Source: Microbacterium halophytorum (lineage in GTDB: Bacteria; Actinomycetota; Actinomycetes; Actinomycetales; Microbacteriaceae). From it: 64,000 nucleotides of DNA. Positions 38,315-46,068 of the stretch are shown here, one piece after another. Numbering within the stretch: position 1 is the first letter of the stretch; every line of letters starts with the position of its first letter. The stretch spans positions 62,001 to 126,000 of the forward strand of contig NZ_PNFA01000013.1 of assembly GCF_002970975.1 (NCBI RefSeq), given 5' to 3'. The notes beneath the pieces are model-generated. The model was not told the DNA's origin. It worked only from the letters and a program-made list of their open reading frames with translations, and ran no database searches. Both the position numbers and the translations under genes were made by a program.

Positions 38315-39655
38315 TCAGGCGAGTTCGGCGAGCCAGCGGTAGGCCTGTGTCTCCCACTGCGCATAGCGATCGGGGTGCGCCGAGACCTGCACGCGCTGCG
38401 ACGGGGTGCCGAACGGCTGGTCCTCCCAGCCGGCCAGGTCGTACAGGCCGCGCGACGAGGAGCCGTTCGGGTCGTTCGCGCCGCCGAAGAACGCCAGCGT
38501 CGAGCGCTCGCGGTCCATGATCTGGGCCTTCGTGCCCCACCCGGTCGACGCGCGCTGCTGGAACAGGCCGAGCGAGTCGCGGTCGCCGTATTCGACGTTG
38601 CGCAGCGACGACTCGACCATCGCGGTCGCGAGCGCCTCGGCGATCGCTCGGTCGCTCGCCCCGATGCTGCGGCCGACGCGGATGATGAGCGCGCCGTTCT
38701 CGGCCTGGGCGCCGCTGAGCGCGGCGAAGCGCTGTGGGTTGTCGACGGTCTCGGGCTCCGGCGCATCGAGCTCGAGCTCCTGACCGGGGTAGATGATCGC
38801 GCCCGGTTCGAGGTCGTTGGCCTCGAGGATCTCGGCGACGGTCCTGCCGTACTGATGCGCGATCGACCACAGGGTGTCGCCTGGTTCGACCGTATGCGTG
38901 GTCGCGTTCGCGTCGGCGTCGTCGGACGACGAGTCGCCGGTCGTGCTCGTCCGGTCGGAGTCGCGCCGAGCGTCGAGCACGTTCTTGGCATTGCCGTCGT
39001 CGGACGGCTGGGTGTGCGCCGTCGTCAGCCGGATCACCTGGCCGGGATACACGATCGTCGACCGGTCGAAGCCGTTGGCCTCGAAGAGCTGGCCGAGCGA
39101 GAGGCCGTGCGCGTTCGCGATCGACCAGAGCGTGTCTCCCGACGACACGGTGTAGGTCATCGCCGTCGCGAGCGAAGTCGTGCGCGTCGGCGTCGAGGCT
39201 GCCCGCTCGGCGGGAGCTGTGCCCGTGAGCTTCACCTTCTGACCGGGGAAGATCATCGTCGACGCCTTGAAGCCGTTGGCCTCGACGAGGGCGCTCAACG
39301 ACGTCCGGTGCTGCTGAGCGATCGACCAGAGGGTGTCACCCGGCTCCACAGTGTGGGTCTTCGACGACGAACGCGTCGTCGCGGAGGCCGTCGTCACGGG
39401 AGCGCCGTTGCCCCCAGACAGCTTCAGGACCGTGCCCGGTGCGAGCGAGCGAGCGGCGGCCGGCGAGATGTCGTTCCATCGCAGGACGTCGCGCGTCTGG
39501 AGACCGTGGTTGATCGCGATCCCCGTGACGGTCTCGCCCGGGCGCACCTCGTGCGTCTCGGCGGCCGACGCGGCATCGGCGACCCCGAGGCTCAGAGCGA
39601 GCGATCCGACGACGGCAACGGGTGCGGTAGTGAGTGCGGTACGCGTGAACGACAT
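38315..39655 (-). CDS. Secreted LysM cell-wall protein with transglycosylase-like C-terminal domain
   Basis: Exported peptidoglycan-binding protein, 446 aa. The signal peptide covers residues 1-32 (ends ADAASAAE). Four LysM modules follow; three repeat TVEPGDTLWSIA or TVSSGDTLWSIA with LVEANGF, LFEANGF or ILEANDL and YPGQ or FPGQ ends. The first is diverged (EVRPGETVTGIAINHG). The last 130 residues (EALATAMVESSLRNVEYGDR, then DSLGLFQQRASTGWGTKAQI) match a domain common in actinobacterial wall hydrolases, with Glu of MVESSL as a possible catalytic residue. ATG 39655 is chosen for its GGGGG ribosome binding site; TTG 39667 is the alternative. It lies between pknL and the Rv2175c-like gene. Confidence 0.88.
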   Translation of the reverse strand: MSFTRTALTTAPVAVVGSLALSLGVADAASAAETHEVRPGETVTGIAINHGLQTRDVLRWNDISPAAARSLAPGTVLKLSGGNGAPVTTASATTRSSSKTHTVEPGDTLWSIAQQHRTSLSALVEANGFKASTMIFPGQKVKLTGTAPAERAASTPTRTTSLATAMTYTVSSGDTLWSIANAHGLSLGQLFEANGFDRSTIVYPGQVIRLTTAHTQPSDDGNAKNVLDARRDSDRTSTTGDSSSDDADANATTHTVEPGDTLWSIAHQYGRTVAEILEANDLEPGAIIYPGQELELDAPEPETVDNPQRFAALSGAQAENGALIIRVGRSIGASDRAIAEALATAMVESSLRNVEYGDRDSLGLFQQRASTGWGTKAQIMDRERSTLAFFGGANDPNGSSSRGLYDLAGWEDQPFGTPSQRVQVSAHPDRYAQWETQAYRWLAELA

Positions 39656-39806
39656 GGAAACCCCCAACTTGTTCCGCGTTCACGCTGTCAAAGAAGTAAA
39701 GAGAAGTCAATAGTTGATAACGATTGTGGGCAATGGGGCGGATGTGACGAATGTGATGCACGTGGCGAACGGTGCAGCGCCGTTCGCCCGCACAGCGGCG
39801 GGGTGC

Positions 39807-39812
39807 GACAAT
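39807..39812 (+). promoter_or_regulatory. Extended -10 element (TGCGACAAT) of the Rv2175c-like gene
   Basis: GACAAT with an upstream TG dinucleotide (39804-39805) ends 6 nt before GTG 39819, implying a leaderless start. Confidence 0.4.
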
Positions 39813-39818
39813 GGCGCA

Positions 39819-40163
39819 GTGACTGAGAACAGTGCGACCTACCCGACGGAATGGCTGCCGCTGCCGGATGTGGCCGAGCGGCTCGACGTGAGCGTCGGCC
39901 AGGTGCGCAAGCTGATCGAGGACGACGTCCTGGTCGCTTCCCGTCGCGATGGTGTCCAGAAGGTGCCGTCGGTCTTCCTGCAGGGGGCGGAGCCGCTGTC
40001 GTCGCTGCGCGGTACCGTCACGGTGCTGCACGACGTCGGCCTCAGCACCGACGAGGCGATCGACTGGCTGCTGAACTACGAGGACGCACTCGGCAACGCG
40101 CCGATCGAGTCCCTGCTCGCCGGGCGGAAGGCCGAGGTCCGCCGCGTCGCGGCGATCCTCTGA
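39819..40163 (+). CDS. Rv2175c-family DNA-binding protein
   Basis: Small winged-helix DNA-binding protein, 114 aa. It opens with an excisionase-like helix-turn-helix (WLPLPDVAERLDVSVGQVRK, then LIEDDVLVASRRDGVQKVPS). The C-terminal part LSSLRGTVTVLHDVGLSTDE and EAIDWLLNYEDALG is typical of Rv2175c. In Mycobacterium tuberculosis Rv2175c is a substrate of PknL and phosphorylation reduces its DNA binding. Here it lies close to pknL, separated by the LysM gene. GTG 39819 has no ribosome binding site and is probably leaderless. Targets are unknown. Confidence 0.88.
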   Translation: MTENSATYPTEWLPLPDVAERLDVSVGQVRKLIEDDVLVASRRDGVQKVPSVFLQGAEPLSSLRGTVTVLHDVGLSTDEAIDWLLNYEDALGNAPIESLLAGRKAEVRRVAAIL

Positions 40164-40176
40164 ACGACGCCGGCCG

Positions 40177-41271
40177 TCAGGCCGAGCGGCGGATGGCGGC
40201 TTCCGCGAGCCCGCGCATCGCGGTCCCGGCGTGCGGGTCGATCGGTGCCTCGTCGAGCGCACGCTCGGCGTCATCGGCGAAGGCGGAGATGCGCCGTTCG
40301 ACCTCCGTGAGCGCTCCGGTGGCCCTGATCGCCTCGGCCAGGCCGGCCGCCTCGTCCGGATCGAGGTCGGGGTCGCCGAACCGCGCGTCGAATTCGCGCA
40401 GCGCGTCGCCGGTCAGCTGTGCACGGGTGAGTGCGACCAGGAGCGTCCGCTTGCCCTCGCGCAGGTCGTCGCCCGCGGGTTTGCCCGTCTCCGCCTCGTC
40501 GCCGAACACGCCGAGCACATCGTCGCGCAGTTGGAACGCCAGCCCGACGGGCAGGCCGAAGGAGCGCAGTGCGTCGAGCTGATCGGCGTCGCCGCCGGCG
40601 AGCGCCGCCCCGATCACGAGCGGCTGCTGAACGCTGTAGCGGGCCGACTTGTACGACGCGATGCGCAGGGCCCTCGCATCGGCGTCGCCGGAGGGCGCCG
40701 TCGACCACGCCGATTCCTCCGCGATGTCGAGGAACTGCCCGAGCGTGACGTCGCGGCGCATGGCGCCGTACTCCTCGCGCGCTGCGGCGACGGCGGCGGA
40801 GCCGAGCCCGGGGGAGCGGAGCGCCTCCTCGAGCAGATCGTCGCTCCACGCGACGAGCAGGTCGCCGAGCAGGAGCGCCCCCGAGCGCCCGAAAGATTCC
40901 GCGCGGCCCGTCCAGCCGGCCGCGCGGTGCGCGGCCTCGAGCGCGCGGTGCGCGGAAGGGCGGCCTCGACGCGTGTCGGCGTTGTCGATGATGTCGTCGT
41001 GCACGAGGGCGGCGGCCTGGAACGCCTCGAGCGCGGCGGCCGCCCCGGCGATGGCCGAATCCGCGCCGACCGCCGACCCGCCCGTGATGGCACCCCACCC
41101 GGCTCCGCAGAACCGCGCGCGGAGGCGCTTGCCCCCCGACAGCGTGGCCGCCGCGTGATCGACGAACAGCGCGGCCTCCGGCCCGAGTCCGGAGACTTCC
41201 CGGCTCTTCGCCGCCGCGAAGCTTTCCAGTCGCTGGGAGATGACCGCGACGAAGGCGGGAGTAAGGGTCAC
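40177..41271 (-). CDS. idsA: Polyprenyl diphosphate synthase (trans-isoprenyl, IdsA-like)
   Basis: Head-to-tail prenyltransferase making longer isoprenyl diphosphates from IPP and DMAPP, 364 aa. The first Asp-rich motif is HDDIIDNADTRRG (DDxxD at about residues 93-97), GGKRLRARF precedes it, and the second Asp motif region is LRDDVLGVFGDEAETGKPAG. The residues before the first motif (ALEAFQAAALVHD) suggest a product of at least C15-C20, but chain length needs assay. It matches the idsA2/grcC-type gene next to Rv2175c in mycobacteria. GTG 41271 is preceded by TAGGCT at 6 nt. Confidence 0.92.
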   Translation of the reverse strand: MTLTPAFVAVISQRLESFAAAKSREVSGLGPEAALFVDHAAATLSGGKRLRARFCGAGWGAITGGSAVGADSAIAGAAAALEAFQAAALVHDDIIDNADTRRGRPSAHRALEAAHRAAGWTGRAESFGRSGALLLGDLLVAWSDDLLEEALRSPGLGSAAVAAAREEYGAMRRDVTLGQFLDIAEESAWSTAPSGDADARALRIASYKSARYSVQQPLVIGAALAGGDADQLDALRSFGLPVGLAFQLRDDVLGVFGDEAETGKPAGDDLREGKRTLLVALTRAQLTGDALREFDARFGDPDLDPDEAAGLAEAIRATGALTEVERRISAFADDAERALDEAPIDPHAGTAMRGLAEAAIRRSA

Positions 41272-41277
41272 GCCCCT

Positions 41278-41283
41278 AGCCTA
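41278..41283 (-). promoter_or_regulatory. -10 element (TAGGCT) of leaderless idsA
   Basis: TAGGCT on the minus strand ends 6 nt before GTG 41271. Confidence 0.45.
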
Positions 41284-41300
41284 GTGATCGCCGCGAGCGG

Positions 41301-41306
41301 TAGACT
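41301..41306 (+). promoter_or_regulatory. -10 element (TAGACT) of the DUF3040 gene
   Basis: TAGACT would give a leader of about 24 nt that contains the GGGAGGG ribosome binding site. It is back to back with the idsA promoter. Confidence 0.45.
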
Positions 41307-41336
41307 GATTCGACCAACTCACCGGGAGGGAACCCG

Positions 41337-41726
41337 ATGCCACTCTCCGAACAGGAACAGCGTCTGCTCGACGAGATGGAGCGCCATCTCATGCAGCACG
41401 ACGCCGACGTCGTGCACGCGTCGGGCGGTCGGTCGATCAGCTACCGCAACCTGGTGATCGGCGTCGTCGTCGCGATCCTCGGCCTCGCCGCGATCATCGC
41501 CGGCGTCACCCTCTGGCAGACCCTGCCGATCGCCGGTGTGATCATCGGCGTCGTCGGCTTCGCCGCCATGCTCGGCGGCGTGATCATCGCATCGACGCCG
41601 ATGAAGAACGCGCCGACTCCGGGCGAGAAGCGCGCCGAGACGCCCGGCAAGGTCGGGAAGTCGTCGCACGGCTCGTTCATGGACCGCATGGGCGAGAGGT
41701 GGGACCGCCGCCAGGGGGGCGAATAG
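41337..41726 (+). CDS. DUF3040 domain membrane protein
   Basis: Small membrane protein, 129 aa, of the actinobacterial DUF3040 family. The cytoplasmic N-terminal motif MPLSEQEQRLLDEMERHLM is diagnostic, followed by two close hydrophobic helices (about residues 37-56 and 62-84) and a basic C-terminal tail. Family members sit just upstream of mraZ in many actinobacteria (for example Rv2169c), as here. The function is unknown; linkage to the dcw cluster suggests an envelope role. A strong GGGAGGG ribosome binding site precedes ATG 41337. Confidence 0.92.
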   Translation: MPLSEQEQRLLDEMERHLMQHDADVVHASGGRSISYRNLVIGVVVAILGLAAIIAGVTLWQTLPIAGVIIGVVGFAAMLGGVIIASTPMKNAPTPGEKRAETPGKVGKSSHGSFMDRMGERWDRRQGGE

Positions 41727-41748
41727 CACCCCGCAGAGATTCAGTGAG

Positions 41749-41776
41749 AGCGCCGACCGCGAGGTCGGCGCTTTTT
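41749..41776 (+). terminator. Rho-independent terminator after the DUF3040 gene
   Basis: A 10-bp stem (41749-41758 with 41763-41772), a GCGA tetraloop and a run of five T. It is the most classical terminator in the window and separates DUF3040 from mraZ. Confidence 0.88.
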
Positions 41777-42068
41777 CTGTGCGCGCAGCGCGGGAGGCGC
41801 CCCCTGCGGGTGTGACGCGCCCGTCGTCTGCGATGCACCCGGAAGCGCCGGCCGCCGAGGTCGGCGCTTCCGGCGCACTCCTGCGCCTCCACGGCGCTCC
41901 ACCCGTGCACGCGATGGGGGGTCTGACGGCCGCGTCGTGAGGCCTCGGCGCGAGATTCCCTCCACTCGCGCTCCACCGCGCTCCACCCGCGGAAATCCGC
42001 GTGAATCCGGGGGCGTTTCCGCACACGCGCACGCGACGCGCGGGGGAATATTGTGCGCGCCTCTAGAC
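41777..42068 (+). other. Non-coding gap before mraZ
   Basis: No gene is seen. It holds a second hairpin (41841-41850 with 41862-41871) that is a diverged copy of the terminator stem, two copies of GCGCTCCACCCG (near 41893 and 41976), and a possible mraZ -10 element TATTGT at 42049-42054. Confidence 0.5.
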
Positions 42069-42095
42069 AGTGGGGGGAAGTGGAGTAAAGTGGGG
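42069..42095 (+). promoter_or_regulatory. MraZ operator, three repeats at 10-bp spacing
   Basis: AGTGGGG (42069-42075), AGTGGAG (42079-42085) and AGTGGGG (42089-42095) are in direct orientation, one helical turn apart. This is the known arrangement of MraZ binding boxes and predicts autoregulation of the dcw operon. Confidence 0.8.
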
Positions 42096-42136
42096 GCCAC
42101 CTCAGATTGGCCGGATGACGAGGGGGGTGAAGGCCG

Positions 42137-42568
42137 ATGCTGTTGGGTACTCATACCCCCAAGCTCGACGACAAAGGCCGCGTCATCCTGCCCGCCAAGT
42201 TCCGGGAGGAGCTCGCCGGCGGAATCGTCGTCACGCGCGGCCAGGAGAGGTGCCTCTACGTCTTCTCGACGAGCGAGTTCGAACAGGTGCACGAGCGGAT
42301 CCGGCAAGCTCCGCTGAGCAACAAGCAGGCGCGGGACTTCCTGCGCATGTTCCTGTCGGGCGCGAGCGCCGAGACGCCGGACGGGCAGAACCGCATCACG
42401 ATCCCGCAGCACCTCCGCGCATACGCGGGCCTGGAGAAGGAGCTGGTCGTCACGGGCGTCGGCGCACACGCCGAGATCTGGGACCAGAACTCGTGGAACG
42501 ACTACCTCACGGCGAACGAGGACGACTACTCGCAGATGGAGCAGGAGGTGATCCCGGGTCTCTTCTGA
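42137..42568 (+). CDS. mraZ: Transcriptional regulator MraZ
   Basis: AbrB-fold DNA-binding protein that controls the dcw operon, 143 aa. Two SpoVT/AbrB-like halves are seen: [20 protein letters not shown] with [20 protein letters not shown], and [20 protein letters not shown] with [18 protein letters not shown] 42137 has a GAGGGGGGTGAAGG ribosome binding region. Three operator boxes lie 42-68 nt upstream of the start. It is the first gene of the dcw cluster and rsmH follows after 104 bp. Confidence 0.97.
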   Translation: MLLGTHTPKLDDKGRVILPAKFREELAGGIVVTRGQERCLYVFSTSEFEQVHERIRQAPLSNKQARDFLRMFLSGASAETPDGQNRITIPQHLRAYAGLEKELVVTGVGAHAEIWDQNSWNDYLTANEDDYSQMEQEVIPGLF

Positions 42569-42672
42569 GGCCCGCCCCTGGTTCCGACTCCCAGCCGACG
42601 CCCTGACATCACTTCCCCGGTGGCAGGTCGAGCGGATGGGGATCAGAGCCAGGGGAGGGCATCCGGAACACG

Positions 42673-43626
42673 ATGAGCATTCGAGACATCCACACCCCGG
42701 TACTCCTCGAGCGATGCCTCGAGCTGCTCGGGCCCGCGCTCGGGCGCGAGGGCGCCGTGTACGTCGACGGCACGCTCGGCATGGGGGGCCACGCCGAAGC
42801 GGTCCTGACACGCTTCGGCGGCGCGCGGCTGATCGGCATGGACCGCGACCCCCAGGCGCTGCGCATCGCCGCGGAGCGGCTCGCGGCGTTCGAGGGTCGC
42901 ACCACCTTCGTCCACACGGTGTACGACGGCATCGCGCATGCGCTCGACATCGCGGGAGCCGCGTCGGCCGACGCGATCCTGTTCGACCTCGGCGTCTCGT
43001 CCCTGCAGCTCGACGAGGCCGACCGCGGCTTCGCCTATGCGCAGGACGCCCCGCTCGACATGCGCATGGACCCGACGACGGGCCGCACGGCCGCCGATAT
43101 CGTCGCGACGTACTCGGAGGGCGAGCTGCGGCGCATCTTCGAGCGCTACGGCGAGGAGAAGCTCTCCGGCCGCTACGCGCGCGCGATCCTCGCGGCCCGA
43201 GCCGAGGCGCCGATCGAGCGCTCGGGCCAGCTGGTCGATGTGCTGCAGGACGCGACGCCGGCCGCGGTGAAGGGCGCCGGCCATCCGGCCAAGCGCGTCT
43301 TCCAAGCCCTGCGCATCGAGGTCAACGGCGAGCTCGCCGCCCTCGAGGCCGCCATCCCCGCGGCGCTCGACGCACTCAGCGTCGGCGGCCGCATCGTCGT
43401 GCTGAGCTACCAGTCGCTCGAGGACCGCTTCGTGAAGCGTCTGTTCGCCGAGGCGACCGCCTCGACGAGCCCGCCAGGGCTGCCGGTCGAGCTCCCTGAG
43501 CACGCACCCCGGTTCCGCGGCCTCGTGCGCGGTGCCGAACAGGCCAGCACCGAGGAAGCCGAGTCGAACCCGAGGGCGAAGCCCGTTCGGCTGCGCGCCA
43601 TCGAGAAGGTGAGGGAGAACTCATGA
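42673..43626 (+). CDS. rsmH: 16S rRNA (cytosine(1402)-N(4))-methyltransferase
   Basis: SAM-dependent methyltransferase of C1402 in 16S rRNA (formerly MraW), 317 aa. It opens [18 protein letters not shown], then the SAM loop [15 protein letters not shown], followed by [30 protein letters not shown] and [14 protein letters not shown]. The C-terminal block is [15 protein letters not shown] with VKRLF. The end overlaps the ftsL-like gene by 4 nt (ATGA). Confidence 0.97.
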   Translation: MSIRDIHTPVLLERCLELLGPALGREGAVYVDGTLGMGGHAEAVLTRFGGARLIGMDRDPQALRIAAERLAAFEGRTTFVHTVYDGIAHALDIAGAASADAILFDLGVSSLQLDEADRGFAYAQDAPLDMRMDPTTGRTAADIVATYSEGELRRIFERYGEEKLSGRYARAILAARAEAPIERSGQLVDVLQDATPAAVKGAGHPAKRVFQALRIEVNGELAALEAAIPAALDALSVGGRIVVLSYQSLEDRFVKRLFAEATASTSPPGLPVELPEHAPRFRGLVRGAEQASTEEAESNPRAKPVRLRAIEKVRENS

Positions 43627-44249
43627 GCCTCGCCGACCTCGACCTCATCACGTCGGCGGCCCCGCGGCGGCCGGCGGAAGCACCGGAGACGCCGCGCCGC
43701 CGGCGGCTGCGCGCAGTGGAATCGCCCGCTCCGCGGCGGCGTCCGCGCACGGTGTACGCGATCGTCGCCCTGCTGTGCCTCGGCGCCGCTGTCGCTGTGC
43801 AGATCGTCTTCTCGATGCTGGCGACCCAGGACAGCTATCGCGCGGCCGAGCTCATGCAGGAGCGGCGCGACCTGACGCTGCAGCACCAGGAGCTCGAAGA
43901 CGCGATCGCCGGGCTGAGCTCGCCGCAGTACCTGGCGGCGAACGCCGCCGAGCTGGGCATGGTCGTCGGCGGTACGCCGATGTACCTGCGCCTGAGCGAC
44001 GGCGAGGTCTCCGGGAGCGGCAGCGCCTCCGACGGGAACTCGTCCGTCGGGATGGGCAAGGCGCAGGTGGGCAACGCGCTGGTCGCCGACACGCCGCTGG
44101 CCGCGGACCCGAGCCGCACGCTGACGGGGAGCATCGAGAAGGACGACGCGCCGGGCTCCGGCGAGAAGAAGACCGAGAAGGAGGGCGGAGCGGGCGAGAC
44201 CGCGCCGCCGTCGATCGACGAGGGGCTCCCGAGCCCCCTGACGCACTGA
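43623..44249 (+). CDS. ftsL: FtsL-like divisome protein
   Basis: Bitopic membrane protein in the FtsL position, 208 aa. A basic N-terminus (about 45 residues, rich in Arg and Pro) precedes one helix ([20 protein letters not shown], about 46-65). A short coiled coil follows ([20 protein letters not shown]), ending in the FtsL/DivIC-like stretch [16 protein letters not shown] long acidic, low-complexity tail (130-208) is an extension beyond usual FtsL. FtsL recruits and activates FtsW and FtsI. Assignment is by position and topology, since FtsL is poorly conserved. Confidence 0.82.
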   Translation: MSLADLDLITSAAPRRPAEAPETPRRRRLRAVESPAPRRRPRTVYAIVALLCLGAAVAVQIVFSMLATQDSYRAAELMQERRDLTLQHQELEDAIAGLSSPQYLAANAAELGMVVGGTPMYLRLSDGEVSGSGSASDGNSSVGMGKAQVGNALVADTPLAADPSRTLTGSIEKDDAPGSGEKKTEKEGGAGETAPPSIDEGLPSPLTH

Positions 44250-44258
44250 TGGGATGAC

Positions 44259-46043
44259 ATGGGTGCCACGAAGAAGACAGCGGCCAGCGCACCGCGGCGA
44301 CGCACCGTCGTCGCCCTCGCCGTCGTCGCGGTGATCGTCGTGGCGTTCGTCGTGCGTCTGGTCGACATCCAGGTCGTGCGCGCGAACGACCACCTCGCCG
44401 ATGCCTCGGAGAAGGGCTTGCACGGCAGTCGCACGCTCTTCGGGGTGCGCGGATCGATCGTCGACTCGGACGGCGACGTTCTGGCGACCAGCACCGAGCT
44501 CTACGACGCCAACATCGATCCGTACCTCGCGACGAACATGACCGATCGCGTCGACGGCGAGGAGGTCGACGTACCGTTCTCGGAGTTCGCCCCCGACGTC
44601 GCGCGCGTGCTCGACATGGACACCGAGGACGTCGAGAAGATCGTGGAAGACGCGGTCGCCGAGGATCCGGATGACCGCTGGGCCCGGCTCGCGCAGGACA
44701 TCACGACGACGCAGTACGTCGACCTCGTCGACCTCGGCCTGCCGTTCCTGAGCTTCGAGGCGAAGTCTTCGCGCTCTTACCCGAACGGCCAGGTGGCGGG
44801 GAACCTGATCGGCTACATGTCGAGCGACGGCGAGGCTCTCGCCGGCTACGAGCGGATGTCGGACTCGTGCCTGGCCGCGTCGAACGGTGAGGAGAGCTAC
44901 CAGCAGAGCCCGGGCGGCATCCGGATCCCCGGCACGGAGACGTCGACGCCTGCCGTCGACGGCGGCACGCTGCAGCTCACGATCGACAGTGACCTGCAGT
45001 GGTACCTGCAGGAGCTGATCGCGGAGGAAGCGGCGGACAAGAAGGCGAACTGGGGTTCCATCACGGTCGTGGACGCGAAGACGGGCGCCATCAGGGCGGC
45101 CGCGGAGTCGCCGTCGGTCGACCCCAACGACCCCGTCGCGACGGCGCCGGAGGACCGGGGGTCGCGGCTGTTCCGCACGACCTTCGAGCCGGGTTCGACG
45201 TTCAAGGCGGTGACGGCGGCCATGCTGATCGACCAGGGCAAGGCCGACCCGCTGTCGACGGAGTGGGTGCCGAACCGCGAGGTGTTCCCGAACGGCGCCG
45301 TCGTGAACGACGCGACCGACCACGCCGCGGCGAACTACACGCTCGCCGGGGTGCTGGACGAGTCGCTCAACGTCGGCATCTCGAAGTTCAGCGACCGGCT
45401 GTCGATGCAGACGCGCCATGACTACCTCGAGAAGTTCGGCGTCGGAACGCCTACGGCGATCGGTTTCGCCGGCGAGGAAGCGGGTGTGCTGCACCCCGCC
45501 GACACCTGGGACGCGCAGACGCGGTACACGACGGCGTTCGGCCAGGCGTTCACGGTGACGGCGCCGCAGGTCGCCAACGTGTACCAGGCGTTCGCGAACG
45601 GCGGTGTGAAGATGCCGCTGCACATCGTGGAGTCGTGCACGACCGCAGATGGCGAGGTCGTCGAGCCCGAGCTGCCGGAGCCCGAGCGCATCGTCAAGGA
45701 ATCGACGGCCGACACGATGCTCAACCTCATCGAGAACGTGGCGCTGGCGGGCGACAACACGATCGACGTACCGGGGTACCGGGTCGGCGTCAAGACCGGA
45801 ACGGCGCAGAAATCCGACGGCGAGGGCGGCTACAAGCCGGGCGTGTACGCGACGAGCATCGTCGGCGTGGCGCCGATCGACGACCCCGAGTACGTCGTGA
45901 TCGCCACGCTGGACGAGCCGAAGACGATAAGGTCGTCTGCGGCCACCGTACCCGCGCTGACCGACGCGCTGACCCAGGTGATGAAGAACTATCGGGTCGA
46001 ACCGTCGAGCGGAAACCCGACGATCTACCCGAAGACCCGATGA
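44259..46043 (+). CDS. ftsI: Septal penicillin-binding protein FtsI (PBP3)
   Basis: Class B transpeptidase that crosslinks septal peptidoglycan, 594 aa. One N-terminal helix (residues about 16-35) precedes the dimerisation domain with FGVRGSIVDSDGDVLA. The transpeptidase motifs are all present: SxxK as GSTFK near residue 313, SxN as ESLN near 369 and KTG as KTGTAQK at 512-518. It lies between the ftsL-like gene (10-nt gap) and murF, as in the canonical cluster. Confidence 0.96.
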   Translation: MGATKKTAASAPRRRTVVALAVVAVIVVAFVVRLVDIQVVRANDHLADASEKGLHGSRTLFGVRGSIVDSDGDVLATSTELYDANIDPYLATNMTDRVDGEEVDVPFSEFAPDVARVLDMDTEDVEKIVEDAVAEDPDDRWARLAQDITTTQYVDLVDLGLPFLSFEAKSSRSYPNGQVAGNLIGYMSSDGEALAGYERMSDSCLAASNGEESYQQSPGGIRIPGTETSTPAVDGGTLQLTIDSDLQWYLQELIAEEAADKKANWGSITVVDAKTGAIRAAAESPSVDPNDPVATAPEDRGSRLFRTTFEPGSTFKAVTAAMLIDQGKADPLSTEWVPNREVFPNGAVVNDATDHAAANYTLAGVLDESLNVGISKFSDRLSMQTRHDYLEKFGVGTPTAIGFAGEEAGVLHPADTWDAQTRYTTAFGQAFTVTAPQVANVYQAFANGGVKMPLHIVESCTTADGEVVEPELPEPERIVKESTADTMLNLIENVALAGDNTIDVPGYRVGVKTGTAQKSDGEGGYKPGVYATSIVGVAPIDDPEYVVIATLDEPKTIRSSAATVPALTDALTQVMKNYRVEPSSGNPTIYPKTR

Positions 46044-46068
46044 CGATGCGTGGCCCCAGGAGGAACGC

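Noticed and set aside
39656..39818. Possible ydaO-type c-di-AMP riboswitch before the LysM gene
   Set aside because: LysM and Rpf genes often have one, but the whole gap is 163 bp and is shared with a divergent promoter; no conserved riboswitch elements were recognised.
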